DNA of 64,000 nucleotides from Verrucomicrobia bacterium LW23 (lineage in GTDB: Bacteria; Verrucomicrobiota; Verrucomicrobiia; Methylacidiphilales; UBA1321), in assembly GCA_003054695.1 (NCBI GenBank), contig QAZA01000021.1, positions 1-64,000 on the forward strand, given 5' to 3'. The notes beneath the pieces were generated by a model. The model did not search any database. It was not told where the DNA came from and saw only the letters and a program-made list of their open reading frames with translations. The position numbers were made by a program, and so were the translations under genes. Numbering within the stretch: the stretch's first letter is position 1; every line of letters begins with the position of its first letter. Of this stretch, positions 7,009 to 15,990 are shown piece after piece.

Positions 7009-7989
7009 TCAGGCTGCCGGCACCGCTGCGAGGAGAGCGCGCGTTTCCGCAACCACGCGGTCGGCAAACGACGGGTTGCGGGAGAGTGCCGAGCCTTGCA
7101 TCGGCAGGCCGGCCTGGTTGTAATAAACGCCGGTTTGCGCGGAGGTGGCGGTGAGGAGTTTTGTAATGACGCGGCCGGCACGTTGTGGGTTGCTCCAGTG
7201 CTTCATAAAGGGCGCCATCAGCGGCATGATGTTGTCCGCCAGGAAGCCGAGAAGCGCTCCGGCCTCCCGGTGCAGCCCTGTGTTGGGGATAAAGCCCGGC
7301 TCCACCACGTTAAAGCGCAGCCGCGGCATCTCGCGCGCGAAGGCCCTGGCCGTGACTATGTTGCATTGCTTGGACGTCGCGTAAGCATCCATGGCGGGCA
7401 TGCTGGAGCCGCCGGGCATCCACTCGCCGCGCGCGCTCGCCTCGGCGGAGATGTAGCGTGCGCCGCGAATGCCGAACGTCTTTGCAGGCTCGTGGTCGGG
7501 ATCCTCCGTGGCCGAGCCGACGAAGAGCACCTGCGCTCCATCCGGCAAATGCGGCACAAGCGCTTCCGTCAGCGCAAACGCGCCGAGATGGTTTGTTGCG
7601 AAGGTGAGATCCCAGCCCTGCGCGCTCTTTGCGTCCGGTTTTCTCAGGCCGGCGTTATTCAGCAGCCCGGCGATGGGGAGCCCGAGCGCGATGATCTCCG
7701 CCGCCGCGCGACGCACGCTTGCAATATCTGAAAAATCGCACACGACAGGGATGGCGCGCCGGCCCACGCTCCCTTCCCCGCCTTCGCCTCCCTGCTCGGA
7801 GCCGCGCTTTTGGTCGATAAGGAAACTCAATGCATCGAGCTTTGCAGCATTGCGGCCGACGAGGACGATCGTGCCAGGGACCTGTACGGCAAGCTCAAGC
7901 GCCACGCAGCGGCCGATGCCGGAGGTCGGCCCGGTGATGATGTATGCGTTGTCAGCGGCTGTCTGGTCAGATGAAAGGGGAATTGCCAT
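7009..7989 (-). CDS. Short-chain dehydrogenase/reductase
   Basis: A 326-residue SDR-family NAD(P)-dependent oxidoreductase. The cofactor-binding motif TGPTSGIG lies near residue 20, NNAG follows, and the catalytic pair is in YATSK. The length is longer than the usual 250 residues, as in protochlorophyllide-reductase-like or retinol-dehydrogenase-like SDRs, so the substrate cannot be named. The ATG at 7989 is preferred because AGAGAGAAG precedes it by a few bases; an ATG at 8028 would add 13 residues. The gene is transcribed towards the pilin cluster and has no obvious partner. Confidence 0.9.
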   Translation of the reverse strand: MAIPLSSDQTAADNAYIITGPTSGIGRCVALELAVQVPGTIVLVGRNAAKLDALSFLIDQKRGSEQGGEGGEGSVGRRAIPVVCDFSDIASVRRAAAEIIALGLPIAGLLNNAGLRKPDAKSAQGWDLTFATNHLGAFALTEALVPHLPDGAQVLFVGSATEDPDHEPAKTFGIRGARYISAEASARGEWMPGGSSMPAMDAYATSKQCNIVTARAFAREMPRLRFNVVEPGFIPNTGLHREAGALLGFLADNIMPLMAPFMKHWSNPQRAGRVITKLLTATSAQTGVYYNQAGLPMQGSALSRNPSFADRVVAETRALLAAVPAA

Positions 7990-8088
7990 GGTTCTTCTCT
8001 CTGTGTAATTGTGTGTCTGGTCAGTCATTCATATGGAATCATTTGATTCGCTGATCATCCAGCGGGCCTCAGCCGGGGTCTCGTGTGG

Positions 8089-8220
8089 TTATCCCGCCAG
8101 CGCCCGCCACAGCGCGTCGAAGGCTACCCGGGAGCGTTTGTCCGCATCCGCGGCGGGATCGCGAAGCACGTAGTCCTTGGAGGCATCCACCACTACCATC
8201 TCGCGGTTAATGTGTCGATT
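8089..8220 (-). pseudogene. 3' remnant of a truncated gene
   Basis: Reading the minus strand from 8220 gives an open frame NRHINREMVVVDASKDYVLR followed by DPAADADKRSRVAFDALWRA and a TAA at 8091-8089. Codon use is like that of the GC-rich host genes. The frame is closed upstream by TGA exactly where the AT-rich SMI1/KNR4 islet begins. I read it as the last about 43 codons of a gene whose 5' part was lost when the islet arrived. The family is not recognised. Confidence 0.45.
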
Positions 8221-8224
8221 TCAC

Positions 8225-8632
8225 TTACTGATATTCTTCAATAAGCTTGTCAAATAGAGAAGGGAGATCTTTGAATCTGTATACAATATCGGAGTATGCG
8301 CTGGATGTCATTGGAAACGCAACCGCTTCTGCCTCACCGTTAGAGCAATCGTAACCGTAAAACTGAGAACTATCATCTGCAATAACAAGCATTGTTGGAA
8401 ATTTTATGTCAATGCGATAATCTTTATTCCAGTCTGGAATTACATCCGTAGACCACATAGTTAAATACGTTTCAGAAAACTCCCCTTCTCCTCCATTGGA
8501 CCATCGTAGGAACTTCAAGTATTCTCCGGGAAGCCTGATTGGAATAACTTTCTGAAGGGCAGCAATATCGATCTCTGATGCGGGCGACTTTTTGTGCCAC
8601 GATCCGGAAAAATAGCTTTGAATAGTTTTCAC
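8225..8632 (-). CDS. SMI1/KNR4 family protein
   Basis: A 135-residue protein with the SMI1/KNR4 (SUKH) pattern: the helix start SEIDIAALQKVIPIRLPGEY, then LKFLRWSNGGEGEFSETYL, with a beta core ending GYDCSNGEAEAVAF and a C-terminal helix FDKLIEEY. SUKH proteins often neutralise contact-dependent or polymorphic toxins, and lone copies are common. No toxin gene is visible next to it. The gene is markedly AT-rich compared with everything around it and ends at the broken gene fragment at 8089-8220, consistent with horizontal acquisition. Confidence 0.85.
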   Translation of the reverse strand: MKTIQSYFSGSWHKKSPASEIDIAALQKVIPIRLPGEYLKFLRWSNGGEGEFSETYLTMWSTDVIPDWNKDYRIDIKFPTMLVIADDSSQFYGYDCSNGEAEAVAFPMTSSAYSDIVYRFKDLPSLFDKLIEEYQ

Positions 8633-8966
8633 GGACAGAAAGCTCCCTTGAGTCGACGTACTTATAGGCTTGTTTTACGGCCCTTTACAACCTGGCCCAG
8701 AAACTCCGCCGCATATCAATGCGCTTGATTCCATAGGCCCAACATACGGCTGAGCGACTGATCAGTCAATAATAAATTAAACGCTGGGTGTGCAATTGTG
8801 AGGCACCCATGCCCTCAGGAATCTCGCAATAGCAACCTGCACAACTTAAGGCGCCACTTACCTACACCCTGCAACTCCCCCCGCAAACGCTTACCCGATT
8901 CATCCCGCACTAGAGAAACCCTTTGGTTTCCCACCCCTCCGCCCCGGCCGGGCGGCTCAGGCGGCG
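8633..8966. other. Intergenic region, no gene seen
   Basis: About 330 bases between the SMI1/KNR4 gene and the end of the GH127 gene, partly AT-rich. A small GAAACC/GGTTTC hairpin is at 8915-8930. No ORF with supportable coding features was found. Confidence 0.4.
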
Positions 8967-10895
8967 TCACGCGATAGGCAGCCACACTTTCATCGCGCCG
9001 GGGCGACGATTGTCCCACGCAAAATAGGGGACGGCCGTGAAGGCGCATCGCCTGATGGTGCGCTGAAGTGCTACGTATGGAGTGGGGCCCGTAGGGAGAG
9101 AGGCGGTTCGGAAAACGGCGCCGGAGGGAGACTCCAGGAGCGTGACGCCGCCGAGCATTGTGGGCTCGTGACGTGCTTCCAGGCCGGAATCCACGTCCAG
9201 AGAGAGATTCAGGACACTTTCTTCAGCCGGATTCGCGTAGTCCGCATCCTCCACGCAGTACACAAACGGGCCCCGCTGGAGCGCAACCAGGCCGTTGTTG
9301 CTGGTGATTTTGGGATTGCTGGCGAGATAGCGCACGGGCATCTCGAAACGGAGCTCAATAACGTCGCCGGAGTTAAAGCGACCCTGAATCAGGGCGTAAC
9401 CGCCTGAGATTTCGAAGGGGACATGGCGCGAGGCGACTCCTTTCGCGGGACGAATAGCCATGCGCAGGTTGCTTGCCCAGTCAGGAATTCTTATGTGCAA
9501 TGCAAGATCTTCAGTCAATTCGTCGCTATTGTATTCTATATGGATTGCCATATTTCCATTCCATGGCATTTCACCCTTCTGTGTCAGCTTCAAGTCGGCA
9601 CCATTCTTCAATCTTACGGTCGCGGAAGATCCGATGAAATGATGAATCCATATATCCAAGGATTCCGCGTTGTAGGAATATATGTAGTCCCCCAGGGAAC
9701 CAAGCAATCGCGAAAGATTGGAGGGGCAGCACGCGCAGACGAACCACTGCTGGCGATGCCAGCTTCCGTCAGATGCCAAAGGGCTCTGATAGAAGAAGCT
9801 TTCTCCGTTTAGTGACATTCCGCACAAAGCGTTGTTGTACAAGGCACGCTCCACGATCTCCGCATACCGGACGTCGCCTTTGCGCTGTAGCATGCGGTGC
9901 GCCCAAAAGATAAGACCCACCCCGGCACACGTTTCGCAATAGGCGGTGCCGTTTGGTAAATCATAATCCCCGCCAAAGCCTTCGTTATGAGCATAGCTGC
10001 CTATTCCACCCGTAATGTACATTTTTGTGCCTGCAAGATTCTCCCAAAGGCGCTCGCATGCTTCGTACATGGAGGCATCATTCATTTCGCGGGCGACATC
10101 AGCCATTGCCGAATACAGGTAAACGGCGCGAACGGCATGGCCCACGGCTTCTTTCTGCTCTCGGACAGGAAGGTGCGCCTGGACGTAAGCGTGTGTCGAT
10201 ATCCCTGGGGTGGCGCCGATCTCGCTGTCAAAGTAGTATGGCTTTTGCCCCCGTTCCTCTACAAAATAAACGGCAAGATCTCGGTAACGGATGTTGCCCG
10301 TGGCCTTATATAGTTTTATCAGGGCGAGTTCAATTTCTTCGTGGCCACAATAGCCTTTCCATTTGCCATTTTCCCGCCCAAAGAGAGAATCTATGTAATC
10401 AGCGTAGCGACATGCTGCCTGAAGAAGGTGATCTTTTCCGGTGAAATGATAATGCGCCACCGCCGCCTCAAAGATATGGCCGGCGCAATACAACTCATGA
10501 TTATCGCGAAGATTCTTCCATCGCAGCTCTTTGTCCAGCTGAGTAAAATAGCTGTTGATATAGCCGTCAGGCTGTTGTGCATGGATAATGAGCTGAGCTA
10601 CTTCCTCTATGCGGTCAAGAAGTACTGCATCGACCATCTGGCCCTGCATTTGCCGTTGACAGGCAATGTAGCATGCCGCTTCCAGCCATTTGGCAGTATC
10701 CGAGTCATAGAAGATATGAGGGCGATGAGGTTCGCCTTCTTTCCAGTTTAGCTTAAGCGCATCAAAGCGGCCGGTGGATTTGCAAAGATCATATTGCTTT
10801 GGCAGAGATTGCTCTCCGTTGACATGCAGCCGTTCATTCCAGAACGGATCGTCTATACACACAAGCGCGGCGGGTACGGGAACGAGTTGGAACAT
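8967..10895 (-). CDS. GH127-family beta-L-arabinofuranosidase-like glycosidase
   Basis: A 642-residue protein of the GH127/DUF1680 family (HypBA1 type). An (alpha/alpha)6 barrel is followed by beta-sandwich domains. Expected active-site elements are present: Glu305 in NEGFGGDYDLPN (acid/base position), Glu321 and Cys323 in YCETC, and the Cys389-Cys390 pair in CACCPSN; in HypBA1 these positions bind zinc and supply the cysteine nucleophile. No signal peptide is seen, so it is probably cytoplasmic and acts on imported oligosaccharides. GC content is lower than in neighbours. The divergent AraC gene at 11050 is the likely regulator. Exact substrate is inferred only. Confidence 0.9.
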   Translation of the reverse strand: MFQLVPVPAALVCIDDPFWNERLHVNGEQSLPKQYDLCKSTGRFDALKLNWKEGEPHRPHIFYDSDTAKWLEAACYIACQRQMQGQMVDAVLLDRIEEVAQLIIHAQQPDGYINSYFTQLDKELRWKNLRDNHELYCAGHIFEAAVAHYHFTGKDHLLQAACRYADYIDSLFGRENGKWKGYCGHEEIELALIKLYKATGNIRYRDLAVYFVEERGQKPYYFDSEIGATPGISTHAYVQAHLPVREQKEAVGHAVRAVYLYSAMADVAREMNDASMYEACERLWENLAGTKMYITGGIGSYAHNEGFGGDYDLPNGTAYCETCAGVGLIFWAHRMLQRKGDVRYAEIVERALYNNALCGMSLNGESFFYQSPLASDGSWHRQQWFVCACCPSNLSRLLGSLGDYIYSYNAESLDIWIHHFIGSSATVRLKNGADLKLTQKGEMPWNGNMAIHIEYNSDELTEDLALHIRIPDWASNLRMAIRPAKGVASRHVPFEISGGYALIQGRFNSGDVIELRFEMPVRYLASNPKITSNNGLVALQRGPFVYCVEDADYANPAEESVLNLSLDVDSGLEARHEPTMLGGVTLLESPSGAVFRTASLPTGPTPYVALQRTIRRCAFTAVPYFAWDNRRPGAMKVWLPIA

Positions 10896-11049
10896 GATTG
10901 CTGTTATAGGATCCGTATGCCTGGGCTGCGACAGGAGTTTTTGGTAGATTGACGGAGTAAAACCGACTAATTTCTACCGCCGGAGTTAATCCGTACAAGC
11001 CCGAGCGCTCCGGGGCAATCGAGGCGGCGAATTCCGGTCGAAGATTCCA
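10896..11049. promoter_or_regulatory. Divergent promoter region, GH127 / AraC regulator
   Basis: The 154 bases between two divergently transcribed genes must hold both promoters. It includes a TTGACGG hexamer near 10949 and a moderately AT-rich segment around 10955-10975. No clear operator repeat was identified. Confidence 0.4.
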
Positions 11050-11925
11050 ATGGACCCGCTACACCTCTATCTCTCACCTCCAGTTCGCGCCGAGAACGGC
11101 GGCCTTTTCGTGTCTCCTGGGCACGGAATCCATCCGGATCGCGTCATCTCGTCGCACGAGCTCATCCTGGTGAAATCCGGTACCTTGCACATTGCGGAGG
11201 AAAGCCGCGTATTCGCCGTGGCCGCCGGAGAGATTCTGTTGCTCTGGCCCGGCCGCCGCCATCGCGGCGTGCGCACATACCTGCCGGACCTCTCGTTCTA
11301 CTGGGTACACTTTCAGCTAAACGGCGCTGCGCCCGGGCTGGACAACCCTGCGCAGCACGCGCAAACGCAACGATTTCTGCCTCAGCACAGCCGCGCGCCG
11401 CGAGCCGATCGCCTCGCCGATCTCTTCCAGCAGCTCTTCGAGGCGCAGGAACGCGACGAGCCGGATTCCCTGATCGCCGACCTCATCGTCGCGCAAATGC
11501 TGGCGGAATCCGCGCCGCATGGGGACAGCAGCCACGCCCGCCACGGCGAGAGATTCTCGGGTGCCACGTCGCTTCGCCGCAACGACGAAGCGCTGGCCGG
11601 GCGCGCGCATCGCTTTGTGGGAGAGAACTTTGCGCGCGGCCTCCATGCCGGGGATGTCGCTCGCGCGCTTGGCCGCAATGCGGACTACATCGGGCGCGTA
11701 TACAAGCGCGTTTACGGCCACACTCTCAGCTCCGCCATCCACCGCCGCCAGGTCAGCCACGCCCGCATGCTTCTGCGCAGCAGCTACGGCACCATCGAGG
11801 AGACGGCCCTGGCCTGCGGTTTTCGCGAGCCCCGTTACTTCCGCGAGGTGTTTGCCGAGCATCAGGGCATGAGTCCCTCCGCCTACCGCCGCCTCTACAC
11901 CCGCTGGCGCGTTAACTCGGGGTAA
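11050..11925 (+). CDS. AraC-family transcriptional regulator
   Basis: A 291-residue regulator. Residues about 10-110 look like a cupin ligand-binding domain (GTLHIAEESRVFAVAAGEIL, a typical beta-roll). The C-terminal 100 residues carry the two AraC helix-turn-helix motifs, the second ending in the family signature EETALACGFREPRYFREVF and MSPSAYRR. It is divergent from the GH127 gene and most likely activates it in response to a sugar. Nothing is truncated. Confidence 0.9.
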   Translation: MDPLHLYLSPPVRAENGGLFVSPGHGIHPDRVISSHELILVKSGTLHIAEESRVFAVAAGEILLLWPGRRHRGVRTYLPDLSFYWVHFQLNGAAPGLDNPAQHAQTQRFLPQHSRAPRADRLADLFQQLFEAQERDEPDSLIADLIVAQMLAESAPHGDSSHARHGERFSGATSLRRNDEALAGRAHRFVGENFARGLHAGDVARALGRNADYIGRVYKRVYGHTLSSAIHRRQVSHARMLLRSSYGTIEETALACGFREPRYFREVFAEHQGMSPSAYRRLYTRWRVNSG

Positions 11926-12067
11926 AGCGAATTTTCGGATCGAGCTTCAGCAACTGTTGCCTGGTGCAGAGAGCCTGTTTTGCCGGCGCCGCCGGTTTCC
12001 GCATTGATGTCCTGCGCACGGACGAAAAAATCACGACACTCCAGATATCAGTTGCGAAGAGGTCGTG

Positions 12068-12093
12068 CATCGGTATTATCCGATATACCGATG
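12068..12093. promoter_or_regulatory. ArsR operator overlapping its own start codon
   Basis: A perfect inverted repeat CATCGGTAT (12068-12076) / ATACCGATG (12085-12093) with an 8-bp spacer. The right arm includes the ATG of the arsR gene at 12091. ArsR/SmtB repressors bind such palindromes and autoregulate; the overlap with the start codon is a clear structural sign of repression at this promoter. Confidence 0.65.
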
Positions 12094-12477
12094 CGCGACC
12101 TCATTCTCTTCTGCAAAGCGCTTAGTGATCCGACGCGGGTGCGCATCGTAAAATTGTTGTGCATGACGGAGGCGTGTGTCTGCGAGTTGTGCGATGCGCT
12201 GGAAATAAGCCAGTCGACGCTTTCGACACATCTTCAGGTCATTCGGCAGGCAGGATTAGTCGCTACCCGAAAGAAGGGGACATGGATCTACTACAGTATT
12301 GATCCGACAATCATGGGTCTTCTCGAGACTTTGTTCGCCCATAATCAGGATGCGCTCAGCTCCGACAGGCGAATGGAAACGGACAAACAACGAATGCAAC
12401 AGCGCACTGCCCTGCGCGAAGCTGGAGAGTGCCTGCTTGGATTCGATGTACTTCAAACAGGAAAGGAGGTGAAATAA
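12091..12477 (+). CDS. arsR: ArsR-family metalloregulator (first copy)
   Basis: A 128-residue winged-helix repressor. The helix-turn-helix is ISQSTLSTHLQVIRQAGLV, with the beta-wing ATRKKGTWIYYSI. The As(III)/metal site is indicated by CVCELC at residues 29-34, just before the recognition helix, as in ELCVCDL-type ArsR proteins. The ATG at 12091 follows the family length; earlier in-frame codons would add an unrelated N-terminus. Its stop codon lies 2 bases before the ATG of the Cys-rich peptide gene, whose Shine-Dalgarno is inside the arsR coding end, implying coupled translation. Confidence 0.9.
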   Translation: MRDLILFCKALSDPTRVRIVKLLCMTEACVCELCDALEISQSTLSTHLQVIRQAGLVATRKKGTWIYYSIDPTIMGLLETLFAHNQDALSSDRRMETDKQRMQQRTALREAGECLLGFDVLQTGKEVK

Positions 12478-12479
12478 TC

Positions 12480-12638
12480 ATGATTCGAATCATTATGCTG
12501 GCTGCCTGCTGCGCAGCTCTCTTTTCGGCCCAATCAGTATATGCCTCTGAGGGCGGAAACTGTGCCGCGAGTTCAGGATGTTGCTCGGATTCACAATGTT
12601 CAGATCGGCAGGAATGCCCTCCCTGTGAGCAGTGCTGA
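12480..12638 (+). CDS. Small Cys-rich exported peptide
   Basis: A 52-residue peptide. The AAAGGAGGTGA at 12462-12472 selects ATG 12480. Residues 1-22 (MIRIIMLAACCAALFSAQSV then YA) form a signal peptide; the mature 30 residues contain seven cysteines arranged as C..GCC..QC..EC..C..C. This suggests a periplasmic or secreted metal or metalloid ligand. It does not match a family I recognise. It is directly downstream of an ArsR regulator in an arsenic island, so binding of As(III) or a soft metal is a reasonable inference. A hairpin at 12661 probably ends the transcript. Confidence 0.75.
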   Translation: MIRIIMLAACCAALFSAQSVYASEGGNCAASSGCCSDSQCSDRQECPPCEQC

Positions 12639-12660
12639 CAAAGGGCGTTGGATTGCTGAG

Positions 12661-12687
12661 AAATCGGAGGTCCCATCCCTCCGATTT
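12661..12687 (+). terminator. Hairpin after the Cys-rich peptide gene
   Basis: A perfect 10-bp stem AAATCGGAGG/CCTCCGATTT (12661-12670, 12678-12687) with a 7-nt loop lies 22 bases after the stop codon. There is no good T tract, so it may be a weak or Rho-assisted terminator or an mRNA-stabilising end. Confidence 0.55.
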
Positions 12688-13020
12688 GCGATTTGAAGTC
12701 TATGGAGCCGCGGCCTGCTCCACGGTTGCTGCGTCACAAGTCGCAAGATAACCCTCGGCATCAATCTCCGCGCGAAAGGGGCGGATTCGGCTCAAGTTGG
12801 ACCTATAAAGTGCCGACGTCACTTGGGTAGGTTTCAATCCTTTCATGAATGGGGCGCTTCACGCCCCAGGGAGAAAATCTCCCTCCCGATAAAAGGGCGC
12901 ACTGGAATGCGAAAATTGAAAGAGTTGTAAACACATGTTATTCTACAAGTAACGCCATCTCATGTCGTCCCGAGAGATCCAGGCGGATGTGAGAGTGCAA
13001 AGTTCATTTTAAGCGACGCC
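12688..13020 (+). promoter_or_regulatory. Leader of the PhnD-like gene with tandem hairpins
   Basis: No gene is visible. Two adjacent perfect hairpins occur: GGGGCG/CGCCCC (12851-12856, 12862-12867) and AGGGAGA/TCTCCCT (12868-12874, 12878-12884). They lie about 140 bases before the start of the binding-protein gene, in an otherwise AT-rich leader (12900-12960). Confidence 0.4.
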
Positions 13021-13959
13021 ATGAGCCCTTTTCCCAAATTCAAGTCTGTGCGGGCTGCCGTGGTCGTGCTCGTGCTGGCCTGTCTCTTTCTTTGTCCTCT
13101 CATTCATGCCCAGGATGCTAAAGACAGCGGAGAAGAGGGCAGCAGACCAGTCCGCATTGCATTGTCCGCTGCTTTTGTCTCCGAGTCCGGAATGCCGGTT
13201 TTTCAGAAAATAAACGATTACCTTTCGAAAAAGTCGGGGCTGCGATGTGAGCTGATTACTGGTCTCTCCTATGGAACAATCAACAAGATGCTGGGAGACG
13301 GTGCAATCGATTCAGCTTATGTCTGCGGGCTGCCTTACGTGATTGAGCGGGATAAAGCCCAACCCACAGTGGATCTTCTCGTCGCTCCCATCATGAAGGG
13401 AGAGCGCTACAAAGGGCAGCCTAAGTACTTTTCCGATCTTATTGTCAAGAAGGACAGCCCAGTCCAGGGCCTGGCGGATTTGCGTGGCAAGACTTACGTT
13501 TACAACGAGGAGCTTTCCAACTCCGGTTACAATATGCCGCGCCATAAGCTGGTGGAATCTGGCGAAACCAAAGGCTTTTTCGGAAGGGTTCTCAGGTCTG
13601 GCTCTCACGAAGAATCTATCCGCATGGTAGCCGAGGGGCAGGCGGACGCCAGCTACGTGGATAGTCTTGTTCTGGATTATGACAGGGCGAAAGGCCTGGG
13701 CTACGCAGCCAGGGTGCGTGTTATCGAAAGCCGTGGCCCCGCCGGAATCTGTCCGGTGGTGGTTTCGGTGAAAGTTCCTGACAGCGTTCGGAAAAAGCTG
13801 CAGGATGCTTTTGTTGGAATGGATAAAGATCCCGAGGGACGAAAGATCCTGGATGAAGCGCTGGTGGAACGGTTCGAGGTAGTCCGTGATGACAACTATG
13901 ACGACATCCGCAAAATGAAAAAAGCCGCTGAAGAGGCCCGTTTCAGCGTGATCAAGTAA
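13021..13959 (+). CDS. PhnD/AioX-like periplasmic binding protein
   Basis: A 312-residue exported protein. Residues 1-30 are a signal peptide ending near IHAQD. The rest is the PhnD/phosphonate-type periplasmic binding domain (PF12974-like): KINDYLSKKSGLRCELITG, then DSAYVCGLPYVIERD, LADLRGKTYVYNEELSNSGY and the hinge GQADASYVDSLVLDYD. Proteins of this type without ABC transporter genes but next to histidine kinases act as ligand-binding partners of the kinase, as AioX does for AioS in arsenite signalling. Cys102 in the YVCG loop is the sort of residue used by AioX to bind As(III); that role is inferred. The two following genes encode the kinases. Confidence 0.88.
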   Translation: MSPFPKFKSVRAAVVVLVLACLFLCPLIHAQDAKDSGEEGSRPVRIALSAAFVSESGMPVFQKINDYLSKKSGLRCELITGLSYGTINKMLGDGAIDSAYVCGLPYVIERDKAQPTVDLLVAPIMKGERYKGQPKYFSDLIVKKDSPVQGLADLRGKTYVYNEELSNSGYNMPRHKLVESGETKGFFGRVLRSGSHEESIRMVAEGQADASYVDSLVLDYDRAKGLGYAARVRVIESRGPAGICPVVVSVKVPDSVRKKLQDAFVGMDKDPEGRKILDEALVERFEVVRDDNYDDIRKMKKAAEEARFSVIK

Positions 13960-14013
13960 TCCGCCTGGCCTCCGCAATGTCTCGCAGTCACCATCAAGCG
14001 ACCACCGCCACCT

Positions 14014-15990
14014 ATGCGCTCCTCCATCCGCACCCTAAAACGCAGCCTGATGCTGAAGCTGCTGGTGCTTTTGGTTATACTGGCGGGCCTGCTCTTTTAC
14101 TCAAACCGCACGGCTATAAGCGTCATTCTTGACGGACGCCAGGCGACAGAGATCATTAACGCAACGGGGCGCCAGCGAATGCTTGTTCAGCAGTTCGTGC
14201 GTCAGGCCAATCTGGCCCTTGTGGGGCTCTCCCTTTCGGATTGGGATACACTGCTGGAGCAGCGTAAGCTCAGCGCGGAGACCTCTGCTCAGTTTGATGA
14301 GTCCATGCATGCGCTCCTTGAAGGCGGGCAGACGCGGCTGGGAGCCTCCACGGTAACGCTGCCGCGCATTGAGGCGACCGATATCCGGGCGGGCTTAATG
14401 GAAATCTCCGCGCTCTGGGATGAGGTAAAGCGCATTTCTGTAAAGGTATTGCGGTCTGACCAGAACCAGCTTCGCGATCATCCCGATTTAGCTCGGTTGC
14501 AATCGACCGCAATACGACTGGTGGCGAAAGTGGATGATACGTTGCAACTGATGCAGTTAAGGGAGCTCCAGCGCTCCAGCCAGCTTATCTTTTACCAGAA
14601 CAGCTTGTTACTGGGCGGGTTACTGGTCTTCGCGCTGCTGGCAGCGTTTGTCTATCGCAGTATTGTCAACCCGCTCGCAGAGACTATTGAGAAGCTTGAC
14701 CAAAGTGAAATCCAGCTTCGCAATCTTTACGATGCCGCTCCCGTCGGCTTATGGCAGGCCAATCTGGCCGATGGGCAGCTCCTCAAGACGAACTCGCTTA
14801 TGGCCCGGCATCTGCAGTGCACAGGGGATTGCGATGAGGGGTGTGACAGTGAAAAGTCACTTTATTCACTGTTGCCCGGTAACGCTGTCGTATTTAAGTC
14901 TGCGCTGGAACGCGAGGGCGAAGTCACGGATTTTGAAACGTGTGTGCCCGAAGCAGACGGGAGTAAAAGAACTCTGCTCATCTCCGCCCGTCACTATCCC
15001 GATAAGGGGCTCGGAGAGGGAGCTGTTATCGATATTACCGCCCGCAAACGGACTGAGGCGGAGCTTGCGGCTGTCCACAAGCAGCTTATTCAAACATCGC
15101 ATCAGGCAGGTATGGCGGAGGTGGCGGCGAGCGTTCTTCACAATGTCGGCAATGTGCTCAACAGCCTCAACACCTCGTCGACACTTATCGCTACGCAGAT
15201 CCAGAAGTCGAAGGTCGCGAGCCTGCCCAGGATTGCCAGGGTGATAAAGGATAAGGGCAACGACGTAGGCGAGTATCTCAATCACGACCCCAAAGGGAAA
15301 CAGTTGCCGGACTTCCTGTGTCAGCTTGCGGATCATCTGGTCAAGGACCAGGCCACCCAGCTAAAGGAGATGGAACTGCTCCAGGAGAATATCGAGCACA
15401 TCAAGGAAATTGTGGCGATGCAGCAAAGCTACGCAAAGATTTCAGGAGTTGTGGAGACGGTAGTCATCGCGGATCTTATAGAAGACTCACTTCGCCTTAA
15501 CCTGGGAGCTTTGCAGCGTCACGGTGTCGAGGTGCGCCGCGAGTTTGAGGAGGTGCCTCCCGTGGATGTCGAAAAGCACAAGATCCTTCAGGTCCTCGTC
15601 AATCTGGTACGTAACGCCAAGTATGCCTGTGATGAGTCCGGGCGAAGCGACAAGATCATGACGATTCGCCTGGCGAAGGCAGAGAACCGGCTACGTATAT
15701 CGATTCTCGATAACGGCGTTGGAATTCCTCAGGAAAACATGACGCTGATATTCAGCCACGGGTTTACCACCAGGAAGGACGGACATGGGTTCGGCCTGCA
15801 CAGCGCGGTCCTGGCCGCTACAGAAATGGGAGGTTCGCTGACTGCCCAAAGTGACGGCCCCGGCAAAGGAGCCTGCTTTACCCTCGAAGTGCCTTTCACT
15901 CCGCATAGGATTCCGTCCTCCGATCCCGCATCGAAGGCATGTATGGAACTCGTTGAAACGCGGAACCACAACCACATTGCAGCGATATGA
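14014..15990 (+). CDS. Transmembrane sensor histidine kinase with PilJ-like and PAS domains
   Basis: A 658-residue kinase. TM1 is at about 13-30 and TM2 at about 197-214; the periplasmic part between them begins [20 protein letters not shown], the PilJ/NarX-like four-helix sensor signature. A PAS domain covers 232-345 and contains a cysteine cluster C-x3-C-x3-C (residues 269, 273, 277). The phosphoacceptor is His376 in [12 protein letters not shown], an atypical dimerisation motif, followed by a HATPase domain ([24 protein letters not shown]). It most likely receives the ligand state of the PhnD/AioX-like protein. It overlaps the next gene by ATGA. Confidence 0.9.
   Translation: MRSSIRTLKRSLMLKLLVLLVILAGLLFYSNRTAISVILDGRQATEIINATGRQRMLVQQFVRQANLALVGLSLSDWDTLLEQRKLSAETSAQFDESMHALLEGGQTRLGASTVTLPRIEATDIRAGLMEISALWDEVKRISVKVLRSDQNQLRDHPDLARLQSTAIRLVAKVDDTLQLMQLRELQRSSQLIFYQNSLLLGGLLVFALLAAFVYRSIVNPLAETIEKLDQSEIQLRNLYDAAPVGLWQANLADGQLLKTNSLMARHLQCTGDCDEGCDSEKSLYSLLPGNAVVFKSALEREGEVTDFETCVPEADGSKRTLLISARHYPDKGLGEGAVIDITARKRTEAELAAVHKQLIQTSHQAGMAEVAASVLHNVGNVLNSLNTSSTLIATQIQKSKVASLPRIARVIKDKGNDVGEYLNHDPKGKQLPDFLCQLADHLVKDQATQLKEMELLQENIEHIKEIVAMQQSYAKISGVVETVVIADLIEDSLRLNLGALQRHGVEVRREFEEVPPVDVEKHKILQVLVNLVRNAKYACDESGRSDKIMTIRLAKAENRLRISILDNGVGIPQENMTLIFSHGFTTRKDGHGFGLHSAVLAATEMGGSLTAQSDGPGKGACFTLEVPFTPHRIPSSDPASKACMELVETRNHNHIAAI

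Noticed and set aside
12828-12867. GTTTCAATCCTTTCATGAATGG followed by a GC hairpin resembles a CRISPR repeat
   Set aside because: Only one copy is present and no spacers or cas genes are seen, so there is no array.
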